A stretch of DNA of 64,000 bases, taken from contig NZ_JACIIU010000002.1 in NCBI RefSeq assembly GCF_014205685.1, forward strand, positions 62,001 to 126,000. Reading direction: 5' to 3'. The notes under the pieces are model-generated. The model did no database searches. It was given only the letters and a program-made list of their open reading frames with translations, and was not told where the DNA came from. Below, in pieces: positions 46,859 to 55,408 of this stretch; positions within the stretch are counted from its first letter, which is position 1; the number at the start of each line of letters is the position of its first letter. Both the position numbers and the translations under genes were made by a program. The stretch is from Paenochrobactrum gallinarii (GTDB taxonomy: Bacteria; Pseudomonadota; Alphaproteobacteria; Rhizobiales; Rhizobiaceae).

Positions 46859-47372
46859 ATATTATAATTAACCCTGCCTTGTCGGGCAGACCTAACCTCC
46901 TTAAACAAGCAAAAATGTTCTTATATATTAAAGCTTAAAGTAGAGAATTTAAAAACTTCAATAATAAGAACTCATTCAATTCAGATTTATGAGTTAGTAT
47001 ATAGAAAACTGACTTCATGTCCACCCAAACACAGAAATCTACTAACATCAGAAGACGCTAAATCTTACTGCATCCCGTATTATACAAGGGATGCAGCCAT
47101 GTTAAATTTTTATATTTTGGAAGCGCAAAAGAGCCGTTTTATGGCCGGATCAAAGACAAGAGACCATACATTCCACACCTTTTCCATGCTGGCATAATCG
47201 TGGCGTGAATCAGGGCTTTTATTTAAAAAAATCGCTAAAACGACCCTCAAAAATTCGTTTTCCGCACAAATTTCAAATAAAACTTATGTAAAAAAATACG
47301 GAACCAATCCTGCATTCAGCAGTTAGTTTGATACAGGCCACGCCTTTTAGAAGCTAAAAAATGGAGGTTCTC
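46859..47372. other. Divergent region proV / small membrane peptide (514 bp)
   Basis: Mostly AT-rich. A CTGCATCCC/GGGATGCAG hairpin lies at 47068-47096. A 32-codon frame after it (47098-47196) has no ribosome site and is not called. The proV promoter should lie here. Confidence 0.4.
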
Positions 47373-47450
47373 ATGTTACGTGCTGGAATTTTATGGATGC
47401 TCGGCGTTCCGTTTTTTGTAGTGCTGATTATCTGGTATTTCTTTTTCTGA
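47373..47450 (+). CDS. 25-residue single-helix membrane peptide
   Basis: The ATG at 47373 is preceded by GGAGG with a five-base spacer. The product begins MLRAGILWMLGVPFFVVLII and ends WYFFF; it is almost wholly hydrophobic, with one Arg near the N-terminus. This is one transmembrane helix, N-in by the positive-inside rule. I recall similar very short orphan membrane peptides in Rhizobiales but cannot name a family. The near-perfect ribosome site and the sharp stop after an aromatic end support it. Confidence 0.65.
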   Translation: MLRAGILWMLGVPFFVVLIIWYFFF

Positions 47451-47567
47451 CCAAGGCAAACGCAGGTCGCGTATAATTGCATAAATTTCGTTTGCGCCCC
47501 TTACAAAAACGCCATGTCGTGAATATGTTGGGGCGCTGACAAACTTGCAATTTTAAAAGGATAAACC

Positions 47568-48245
47568 ATGCCTGCCAAACAAATAACCATCGATGTTATA
47601 TCGGATGTGGTATGCCCATGGTGCTTTGTAGGCCGTAAACGGCTGCAACAGGCATTAAATCTCCTGCCCGATGTAGAAGCAACCATACGCTGGCGACCTT
47701 ATCAGCTCGACCCGAATATTCCGGCTGGCGGCAAGGATCGCAAAGCCTATATGAAAGAAAAATTCGGCTCCGGTTCACGTGCTAATGAGATACACGATCA
47801 GCTGATTAAAACCGGCGAAGACAACGACATTGAATTTGATTTTGATGCTATTGAAGTTGCACCCAACACATTAGATGCGCATCGCGTCATTCATTGGGCA
47901 GCACAGGCCGGCACGCCTGATGCCCAAGACAAACTCGTCGGCGAGCTCTTCTCGCTCTATTTTGAGCAAGGCCAGAATATCGGTGATCATAAAGTGCTGG
48001 TAGAAGCCGCAGCCAAGGCCGGCCTTGAGGCACCTGTGATTGAAAAACTACTTGAAACCGATGCTGACAAGCAGAATATCCGGCAAGAAATTGAAACAGC
48101 CACCCGCATCGGCGTGCGCGGGGTGCCATGTTTTATTATTGATCAGAAATATGCTGTCATGGGCGCACAAAGCGCTGAGGTTTTGGCCGATGCAATCAGC
48201 CAAGCCGCAAGCGGTTTTGAGCCAGGCATTATTGAAGACCGCTAA
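47568..48245 (+). CDS. DsbA-family oxidoreductase, FrnE-like
   Basis: A 225-residue cytosolic thioredoxin-fold protein with the active site CPWC near residue 18 (VVCPWCFVGRK) and the cis-Pro loop GVRGVPCFII, where an extra Cys precedes Phe. There is no signal peptide. FrnE proteins are linked to oxidative stress or polyketide maturation; the substrate here is unknown. AAGGAT lies before the ATG. Its terminator is embedded in the end of the convergent mfd gene. Confidence 0.9.
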   Translation: MPAKQITIDVISDVVCPWCFVGRKRLQQALNLLPDVEATIRWRPYQLDPNIPAGGKDRKAYMKEKFGSGSRANEIHDQLIKTGEDNDIEFDFDAIEVAPNTLDAHRVIHWAAQAGTPDAQDKLVGELFSLYFEQGQNIGDHKVLVEAAAKAGLEAPVIEKLLETDADKQNIRQEIETATRIGVRGVPCFIIDQKYAVMGAQSAEVLADAISQAASGFEPGIIEDR

Positions 48246-48274
48246 TCGCGACCTTCATTTCATCTGATATTTTG

Positions 48275-48309
48275 GCGGCTGCTTGAGAAATCACGCAGCC
48301 GCTATTTTT
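48275..48309 (+). terminator. Intrinsic terminator of the FrnE-like gene, overlapping mfd 3' codons
   Basis: GCGGCTGC (48275-48282) and GCAGCCGC (48295-48302) form a perfect 8-bp GC stem followed by TATTTTTG. The right arm and T-run lie inside the last codons of mfd on the opposite strand. Confidence 0.8.
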
Positions 48310-51300
48310 GCCAGCTGTGTCATCAGCACAGCCGCGCCTGTGAGGCGTTTTTCCGGTGTCGGCCAATCGCGGATCAGCACAATGCTCTGATCTGGGCGGA
48401 TTTTTGCCAATGATCCCTGCTCGCCAATCATTTTAACCAGACCAACCGGATTAGGGAATGTCTTATCACGGAACTGGATAACCACACCCTTAGGCCCCGC
48501 ATCCAGCTTCTCAACATTGGCTTTGCGGCAAAGCGCCTTGATGAAGACAATTTTCAGCAAGTGCTGCACTTCTTCCGGCAATGGACCAAAACGGTCGATC
48601 AGCTCGGCTGCAAAAGCGTCAATATCCTGCGTTTCTTCCAGATCAGCCAGACGACGATAAAGACCAAGACGCAATTGCAGATCGGGCACGTAAGATTCCG
48701 GTATCATCACCGCAGTGCCGATAGAAATCTGCGGCGACCACTGCGTGCTCTCCACCACTTCTGTGCCCTGCAATTCGGCAACGGCTTCTTCGAGCATCTG
48801 CTGATAAAGCTCGAAGCCGACCTCTTTGATATGACCGGACTGCTCTTCGCCAAGCAAATTGCCCGCCCCACGAATATCCATGTCATGGCTGGCAAGCTGG
48901 AAGCCTGCGCCAAGCGTATCAAGCGATTGCAGTACTTTCAGGCGGCGCTCGGCGGTTTGCGTCAGGGTGCGCCCCACAGGCAGCGTAAAGAGCGCGAAAG
49001 CACGCTGCTTGGAGCGCCCGACACGGCCACGGATCTGGTAAAGCTGCGCCAGACCAAACATATCTGCACGATGGACAATCAATGTATTGGCGGTCGGCAC
49101 ATCAAGGCCGGATTCCACAATAGTGGTGGATAGCAGCACATCATATTGACCTTCATAGAAAGCGTTCATGATGTCATCGAGCATGCCCGGTGCCATCTGG
49201 CCATGCGCCACAGCCACTTTCAGCTCCGGCACATGCTCATCAAGAAATTCTTTGATATGCGCCAGATCAGACACGCGTGGGCAGACATAGAAACTATGGC
49301 CACCGCGATAATGCTCACGCATCAAAGTTTCACGGATCACCAACGGATCAAACGGCGAAATAAATGTACGCACCGCCATACGGTCAACCGGCGGCGTGGT
49401 AATCAGCGACAATTCACGCACACCTGTGAGCGCCAATTGCAATGTACGCGGAATTGGCGTGGCGGAAAGAGTGAGCACATGCACGTCCGATTTCAAATCT
49501 TTCAGACGCTCTTTGTGCTTCACACCAAAATGCTGCTCTTCATCGATAATGAGAAGACCAAGATTTTTAAACTTGATGCCATTGCCAAGCAGCGCATGAG
49601 TGCCAACAACAATATCCACTTTGCCATCTGCCACATCTTTTTTGACCTGCGACAGTTCTTTCGCACCAACCAGACGCGATGCCTGCGCCACATTGATCGG
49701 CAACCCATGGAAACGCGCTGTAAATGTTTTGAAATGCTGACGTGACAGCAGTGTTGTCGGCACAACCACAGCCACCTGAAAACCATTGAGCGCAGCAATA
49801 AAAGCCGCACGTAAGGCCACTTCGGTTTTACCAAAGCCCACATCGCCGCAAATCAGGCGATCCATCGGGCGACCAAGCGAGAGATCATCGGTGATCGCCT
49901 CAATAGCGCTCAGCTGATCTTCAGTTTCATCATAAGGGAAACGGGCTGCAAACTCGGCATAAAGCCCTTCAGGTGGCGGCATAACCGGCGCACCGCGCAT
50001 CTGACGCTCAGCCGCAATTTGAATGAGATGTCCGGCAATTTCCAGCAAGCGTTTTTTAAGCTTGGCTTTGCGTGCCTGCCACGCGCCACCGCCCAATTTA
50101 TCAAGCAGTGCTGTTGAGCCCTCACCGCCAAAACGCGACAGAAGCTCGATATTTTCAACCGGCAAGAACAGACGGTCATCGCCGGCATAGTGAATTTCCA
50201 AACAATCATGCGGCGCACCCGCAGCCGTGATGGTTTTAAGCCCGACAAATTTACCAATACCGTGATCGACATGCACAACAATGTCGCCAGCCGATAGTGC
50301 ACCCGCATCAGAGATAAAGTCCTGATCGCGTTTGCGCTTCTTGGTACGGCGCACCAAGCGGTCACCGAGAATATCCTGCTCAGCCACAACCACCAGATCA
50401 CTGGCGGTAAAGCCGCTTTCAATCGCCAGCACGGTTGCGGTGATTTTATCGCGCGATAAAGCTTTGACAGTGCGAAGTTCATCAACTGTTTCGATTTTTT
50501 CAAGGCCATGCTCGCCAAGCACTTGCAGCAAGCGATCAAGCGAGCCTTCACTCCATGCCGCCAACATGACTTTTTTGCCGCCGGCTCGCAAATCAGCCAG
50601 ATATTTAACCACCACTTCAAAGAGGTTAATATCGGTGGCGGCGCGCTCTTCGGCAAAATTTCTTGCAGCCTGCACATCAGCATGAATAACGGTGCGGCCT
50701 GCAACTTCCGGCGCACCAAAAGGGGTGAGATCAATGCGCATACCGGCAGCCTGCGCATGCTCCTGCACTTGTTTTGGCGACATATAAAGCGCAGACGGAC
50801 GCACAGGCTTATAAGGCACACTATCGCCCGGCTCCTTGCCTGTTGCCTGACGCTCACGCGCTTCATAATGATCAAGCACCAATGTGTGGCGCTCGGCCAA
50901 AGCCTCTGTCACCAGATGGTCAAACACCACCGGCATGGAGCCGGCGTGATCAAACACCGTTTCCAGCTCATCATAAAAGAGCGGCAGCCAGTGTTCCATG
51001 CCGGCAAAACGGCGCCCTTCACTTATGGCCTGATAAAGCGCATCATCGCGTGATGGCGCACCAAACATCTGCACATATTGTGTACGAAAACGGCTGATCA
51101 TTTCCGGCGAGAGCGTAATTTCGCTCATCGGCTGGAGAATAAACTCTTTTTGATTACCCTGACTGCGCTGGCTGGCCGGATCAAATGAACGAATTGATTC
51201 TAATGTATCACCAAAGAAATCAAGACGAACAGGCGCATCTGTGCCCGGTGCAAAAAGATCAAGAATACCACCACGAACGGCAAATTCACCCACATCACGT

Positions 51301-51788
51301 ACCGTCGGCACGCGTTCAAAACCGTTGCGTTCCAACTTGCCGGCAAGCTCGTTCATATTGAGGCGATTGCCCGGGCGCGCAGAAATCACCTGATCGGCAA
51401 GCGCTGCACGCGGCGGCAGCTTTTGCAACACCGCATTGGCGGTGGTTAAGATAATAGCCGGATGGCGTTGCTGTTGCAGATTAGATAAATGCGCTAATGC
51501 AGCCAGTCTGCGCGCACTGGTATCGGCGCCCGGTGACACGCGGTCATAGGGCAAACAATCCCATGCAGGCAGATGCAACACAGGCAGATCAGGACGCACA
51601 AAGTTTAAAACCTGCTCCAGATCCGCTACTCGCTGGCCATCGCGCATCACAAATAGCAGAGGGCCGCCCTCGCCCACCTCTTCAACTAATCTGGCAAGGC
51701 AAAACCCTTCAAAACCATCCGCCACACCATCAATTGTGACATGCGCTGTTTTGGACGGTTTCAAGCCAAATTTGGAAAATACGGACAT
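48291..51788 (-). CDS. mfd: Transcription-repair coupling factor Mfd
   Basis: A 1165-residue SF2 translocase that removes RNA polymerase stalled at DNA damage and recruits UvrA. The UvrB-like N-terminal module is at about residues 1-350. The RNAP-interacting domain has VHVDHGIGKFVGL near 510. The motor has Walker A GDVGFGKTEVALRAA and the DEEQ box IIDEEQHFGVKHKE, then TRCF-type helicase motifs RGRVGRS. A C-terminal TRCF domain closes it. It is downstream of sdhE on the same strand. Confidence 0.97.
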   Translation of the reverse strand: MSVFSKFGLKPSKTAHVTIDGVADGFEGFCLARLVEEVGEGGPLLFVMRDGQRVADLEQVLNFVRPDLPVLHLPAWDCLPYDRVSPGADTSARRLAALAHLSNLQQQRHPAIILTTANAVLQKLPPRAALADQVISARPGNRLNMNELAGKLERNGFERVPTVRDVGEFAVRGGILDLFAPGTDAPVRLDFFGDTLESIRSFDPASQRSQGNQKEFILQPMSEITLSPEMISRFRTQYVQMFGAPSRDDALYQAISEGRRFAGMEHWLPLFYDELETVFDHAGSMPVVFDHLVTEALAERHTLVLDHYEARERQATGKEPGDSVPYKPVRPSALYMSPKQVQEHAQAAGMRIDLTPFGAPEVAGRTVIHADVQAARNFAEERAATDINLFEVVVKYLADLRAGGKKVMLAAWSEGSLDRLLQVLGEHGLEKIETVDELRTVKALSRDKITATVLAIESGFTASDLVVVAEQDILGDRLVRRTKKRKRDQDFISDAGALSAGDIVVHVDHGIGKFVGLKTITAAGAPHDCLEIHYAGDDRLFLPVENIELLSRFGGEGSTALLDKLGGGAWQARKAKLKKRLLEIAGHLIQIAAERQMRGAPVMPPPEGLYAEFAARFPYDETEDQLSAIEAITDDLSLGRPMDRLICGDVGFGKTEVALRAAFIAALNGFQVAVVVPTTLLSRQHFKTFTARFHGLPINVAQASRLVGAKELSQVKKDVADGKVDIVVGTHALLGNGIKFKNLGLLIIDEEQHFGVKHKERLKDLKSDVHVLTLSATPIPRTLQLALTGVRELSLITTPPVDRMAVRTFISPFDPLVIRETLMREHYRGGHSFYVCPRVSDLAHIKEFLDEHVPELKVAVAHGQMAPGMLDDIMNAFYEGQYDVLLSTTIVESGLDVPTANTLIVHRADMFGLAQLYQIRGRVGRSKQRAFALFTLPVGRTLTQTAERRLKVLQSLDTLGAGFQLASHDMDIRGAGNLLGEEQSGHIKEVGFELYQQMLEEAVAELQGTEVVESTQWSPQISIGTAVMIPESYVPDLQLRLGLYRRLADLEETQDIDAFAAELIDRFGPLPEEVQHLLKIVFIKALCRKANVEKLDAGPKGVVIQFRDKTFPNPVGLVKMIGEQGSLAKIRPDQSIVLIRDWPTPEKRLTGAAVLMTQLAKIAAA

Positions 51789-51841
51789 CAGACAGAACTC
51801 TATTATTTACATTGCAGCAGACAACTTAACCGCTGGCGATA

Positions 51842-52159
51842 TTAAAACGCTATACGCTTACGAAAATCGATAATGTCACGAAACAGCGGTGTATCAAATT
51901 GAGCAGGAATATCGCTCTCACCTGTCACCCATTTGAACAAATCGCGATCCAGCACTTCCAGGAGATGCTCATATTCATCAAGTTGCGCATCGGTAAAACC
52001 GGCAATATATTCATCAGCATACTGGCCAAAGATGATATCCATCTCTTTCATACCGCGATGCCATGAACGGAACAATAATTTACGGCGTCTGGCGTCAAGA
52101 TCAGCTCTAGCCGCGGCCTTTTCAACTGCTGCATTCGTGGCTTCTGTTGTGTCAGTCAT
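51842..52159 (-). CDS. sdhE: Succinate dehydrogenase assembly factor SdhE-like
   Basis: A 105-residue DUF339/SDHAF2 family protein that helps covalent FAD attachment to SdhA. The key RGxxE lies in WHRGMKEMD, with FGQYADEYIAGF and DLFKWVTGES following. I chose the ATG at 52157-52159 because GGAGAG is seven bases upstream; the frame runs on to 52192. It stands between recG (divergent) and mfd, the conserved rhizobial arrangement. Confidence 0.92.
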   Translation of the reverse strand: MTDTTEATNAAVEKAAARADLDARRRKLLFRSWHRGMKEMDIIFGQYADEYIAGFTDAQLDEYEHLLEVLDRDLFKWVTGESDIPAQFDTPLFRDIIDFRKRIAF

Positions 52160-52319
52160 AAAAACGCTCTCCGCTTCACCTTTATTGACCATCGCTATAC
52201 AGCATTTATTTGCAATGTGGGAACCTGTTTTACTCTTTTAAGCCATACAGAACAAAAAGTGCACAAATTTTTTCAACAGTGGCTTGCATGCAACGAAAAT
52301 CCGGTTAAAGCTTCGCCTC

Positions 52320-54437
52320 ATGCGACCTTCAGTGCTTGATCCGTTTTTTGCCACCGTCAGAACACTTCCCGGTATCGGGCCGAAAGTGTCCCTCCTGCTT
52401 GCAAAATTACTTGGCACGGAACCGGGACAGGAACCCCGTGTCGGACAGCTCATTTATTATCCACCAAGTTCTGTGATCGACCGGCGCTTTCGCCCGACCG
52501 TCAATCTGGCCGAACATGGCGCGATCGTCACTTTAGAAGTGGTGGTAGATTTTCACCAGCCAGCCTTTTCAGCCTCCGGTAAAACCCGCGCCAATGCTCC
52601 GCACCGCGTCATTGCCCATGATGACACAAGCGAAATTACGCTGGTGTTTTTCCATGCACAAATCCCTTGGCTTCACAAAGTATTGCCCGAAGGCGAAACG
52701 GTAGTCATCTCCGGCAAGGTGGAATGGTTTAACGGTCGCGCCCAGATGGTGCATCCCGACTATATTGCCAGTATCCATGACACCGACGGGCTGCCGCTGT
52801 TAGAAACGGTTTATCCGACAACAGCCGGTCTTTCACCCAAAGTGCTCAACCGTGCAATTGATGAAGCGCTCACCCGCATTCCGTTCATGCAGGAATGGAT
52901 TGATGAAAGCCTGCTGAAACGGGAAGATTTTCCCGGCCACAATGAAGCACTGGTGCATATGCATCAGCCGGAAGAGCCACAAGATATTGAGCTGGAAAGT
53001 CCTTATCGCAGGAGACTGGCTTATGACGAGTTGCTGGCCGGACAATTGGCCCTTGCGCTTGTACGGGCAAAAACACGCAAACTATCAGGCCGCCCCTTGC
53101 AGGGCACCGGTAAGATCATTCAGGCGATTTTACAAAACCTGCCCTATCAATTAACCGGCAGCCAGCAGACAGCCATTAAAGAAATCATCACCGACCTGAA
53201 AGAACCGCAGCGCATGTTACGGCTTTTGCAAGGTGATGTCGGCTCCGGTAAAACAATCGTCGGCCTCATTGCTATGGCACATGCCGCTGAAGCAGGCGGA
53301 CAATCCGCGCTGATGGCACCAACAGAAGTGCTGGCACGCCAGCATTATGCCACGATTGCGCCCTTGGCAGAAGCAGCTGGCCTGAAAGCCGCGCTTTTGA
53401 CAGGTCGTGAAAAGGGCCGTGAACGTCAGCGCATTCTTGACGAATTGCGTGAGGGTGAAATCAATATCATCATCGGCACTCATGCACTGTTTCAGGAAAA
53501 GGTCGAGTATCATGATCTGGTACTCGCCATTATTGATGAACAGCATCGTTTCGGTGTGCATCAGCGCCTGATGCTAACCGCCAAAGGCACTGCACCCGAC
53601 ATGCTGGTGATGACGGCCACCCCTATTCCACGCACCTTAGTTCTGACCGCCTTTGGCGACATGGATGTTTCAAAGCTCACAGAAAAACCGGCAGGTCGCC
53701 GCCCTATTACGACAGTGACATTGCCGTTGGAACGGCTGGATGAACTGATTGAGCGCATGCAAAGCGCAGTGCAGGACGGTCAGAAAATTTATTGGATATG
53801 CCCTTTGGTGGAAGAATCCGAACATATTGAACTGACATCTGCCGAAGAACGCTTTCACACATTACAAACTGTTTTCGGTGATCAGGTCGGGCTTATTCAT
53901 GGTCGGATGACTGGCACTGAAAAAGATGAAGCCATGCGCGCTTTCAAACAAGGCGAAACCCGTCTGTTGATTGCTACCACCGTGATTGAGGTTGGTGTTG
54001 ATGTGCCGGATGCCACCATCATTGTGATTGAACATGCTGAGCGCTTTGGCCTTGCGCAGTTGCATCAGTTGCGCGGACGTGTCGGGCGTGGTGACAAGCC
54101 CTCTTCCTGCCTGCTGCTTTATAAAGGGCCGCTTGGTGAAATATCCAAAGCACGGCTGAAAGTGATGCGTGAAACCGAAGACGGCTTCCGCATTGCTGAG
54201 GAAGATTTGAAACTGCGCGGCGAAGGTGAGTTGCTTGGCACCAGACAGTCCGGCACCCCCGGCTTCAGGCTCGCCTCCCTCGAAGTGCATTCAGACCTGT
54301 TGGAAATTGCCCGTAAAGATGCGCGCCTTGTACTGGAAAAAGATCCAGAACTGACAACAGCGCGCGGTGAAGCTTTGCGCACCCTGCTTTATTTGTTCAG
54401 CCGTGATGAAGCGATCCGGTTGCTGCGTGCCGGCTGA
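52320..54437 (+). CDS. recG: ATP-dependent DNA helicase RecG
   Basis: A 705-residue branch-migration helicase that reverses stalled replication forks and processes Holliday junctions. The wedge/OB domain is N-terminal (about 60-160). Walker A is GDVGSGKTIVGL and the DEQH box is IIDEQHRFGVHQR. RGRVGRG and a C-terminal TRG motif follow. The ATG at 52320 (MRPSVLDPFFATV) matches family starts better than an in-frame ATG at 52284. The Shine-Dalgarno is weak. Confidence 0.96.
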   Translation: MRPSVLDPFFATVRTLPGIGPKVSLLLAKLLGTEPGQEPRVGQLIYYPPSSVIDRRFRPTVNLAEHGAIVTLEVVVDFHQPAFSASGKTRANAPHRVIAHDDTSEITLVFFHAQIPWLHKVLPEGETVVISGKVEWFNGRAQMVHPDYIASIHDTDGLPLLETVYPTTAGLSPKVLNRAIDEALTRIPFMQEWIDESLLKREDFPGHNEALVHMHQPEEPQDIELESPYRRRLAYDELLAGQLALALVRAKTRKLSGRPLQGTGKIIQAILQNLPYQLTGSQQTAIKEIITDLKEPQRMLRLLQGDVGSGKTIVGLIAMAHAAEAGGQSALMAPTEVLARQHYATIAPLAEAAGLKAALLTGREKGRERQRILDELREGEINIIIGTHALFQEKVEYHDLVLAIIDEQHRFGVHQRLMLTAKGTAPDMLVMTATPIPRTLVLTAFGDMDVSKLTEKPAGRRPITTVTLPLERLDELIERMQSAVQDGQKIYWICPLVEESEHIELTSAEERFHTLQTVFGDQVGLIHGRMTGTEKDEAMRAFKQGETRLLIATTVIEVGVDVPDATIIVIEHAERFGLAQLHQLRGRVGRGDKPSSCLLLYKGPLGEISKARLKVMRETEDGFRIAEEDLKLRGEGELLGTRQSGTPGFRLASLEVHSDLLEIARKDARLVLEKDPELTTARGEALRTLLYLFSRDEAIRLLRAG

Positions 54438-54616
54438 TACAATTTTGCGGAATCAAAACGTGATTCTTATTATTTGATGAAAAAGAAAAACACTCTAGTT
54501 GACTGATAAATCGGCGTTTTTTGCGTTTCGCCCTAAAAAATAACGTACTAAATCGCATTCTTTCAAAGTTTTTTGCATTCTTATCAACATTCGGCACATT
54601 TCTTCAGTTTGCTCGC

Positions 54617-54645
54617 TTGACAGGCGCGCACGAACACCTTAAACG
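54617..54645 (+). promoter_or_regulatory. Promoter of tRNA-Asp
   Basis: A perfect TTGACA -35 and TAAACG -10 with 17 bases between them. The transcript leader of about 55 bases holds a perfect palindrome at 54680-54694 (TCCGGTT-T-AACCGGA), perhaps a processing hairpin. Confidence 0.7.
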
Positions 54646-54703
54646 AGCCTCACACCAGACGGAAACGCTGGTTACCAAGTCCGGTTTAACCGGAATGAGA
54701 TGC

Positions 54704-54780
54704 GCGGGTGTAGCTCAGTTGGTTAGAGTGCCGGCCTGTCACGCCGGAGGTCGCGGGTTCGAGCCCCGTCACTCGCGCCA
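54704..54780 (+). tRNA. tRNA-Asp (anticodon GTC)
   Basis: 77 nt with an encoded CCA. The acceptor GCGGGTG/CACTCGC pairs with one G-T wobble. The anticodon stem CCGGC/GCCGG holds loop CTGTCAC, which gives GTC. The T-loop is GTTCGAG. Confidence 0.97.
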
Positions 54781-54818
54781 CTTTCATCAGATTAAATGAT
54801 TAATGTTGAAAGTGGCGC
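54775..54818 (+). other. tRNA-Asp 3' trailer complementary to its own CCA end
   Basis: GCGCCACTTTCA (last six tRNA bases plus six trailer bases) is a perfect 12-bp complement of TGAAAGTGGCGC at 54807-54818. The precursor could fold so that the CCA end and discriminator are paired. It may act as a terminator-like or processing-control structure. Confidence 0.6.
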
Positions 54819-55024
54819 AACCCCGCCTAATCCTTGATAACACAATCAAACAATCCTCATTTAAGCTATGCTGTTTTTCAGTCCGCCGCTATTCTTGCCA
54901 TAAAATCATAACAACAATATTTAAGACAACAAAAAAGCGCGCTCATCCTTCATGAGACACGCCTTCAACAACTCTAATTTTAACCAGCTCTTTGCTGTGA
55001 ACCGAAGCCGACAGCAAATTTATA

Positions 55025-55324
55025 TTATTTCAAAACTATCCGCACAGCCTGACGACCACGGCTCACACATGTTTTCATGTGTATTGTTGCTTTTGGCATT
55101 GATGCCCGTTGCCTGCGTGCAGCATGGCATTTTAACAAAGCAACCAGATCACGCGCCTGAAACGAGTGCGAAACACGACGCAATTCCACCAGACTCATTG
55201 CTGCTTCACGCAATAATTGCACAGAAAACAGCGACGGCTTAGGTGCAACTTCCGGTGCAAAATAATTCCAATCAGATGATTCTGTTAAAGAACCAGCAGA
55301 CTGCACATCGTACATCTTCGACAT
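55025..55324 (-). CDS. Unrecognised small basic protein
   Basis: 99 residues starting MSKMYDVQSAGSLTESSDWN. An AAAGGG lies about nine bases upstream. The first half is acidic and aromatic; the second is Arg-rich (LRRVSHSFQARDLVALLKCHAA), a little like DUF1127 proteins but without their clear signature. Codon choice through the first 75 residues looks coding. It is downstream of dac in the same direction, 84 bases away. It could be a small regulatory or RNA-binding protein, but I would not assign a function. Confidence 0.5.
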   Translation of the reverse strand: MSKMYDVQSAGSLTESSDWNYFAPEVAPKPSLFSVQLLREAAMSLVELRRVSHSFQARDLVALLKCHAARRQRASMPKATIHMKTCVSRGRQAVRIVLK

Positions 55325-55408
55325 TGTGAAACCCTTTCACTCAATACATTGCGGGTTTTTTCAACGGTCGCCACGATAGTCGTGACGACAAAACACGAGG
55401 TTCATTCT

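Noticed and set aside
47098-47196. 32-codon frame after the hairpin at 47068-47096
   Set aside because: No ribosome site, mixed composition, and no motif; likely chance.
54952-55242. 96-codon plus-strand frame opposite the small basic protein
   Set aside because: No ribosome site, and the opposite strand has better codon usage and a plausible start signal.
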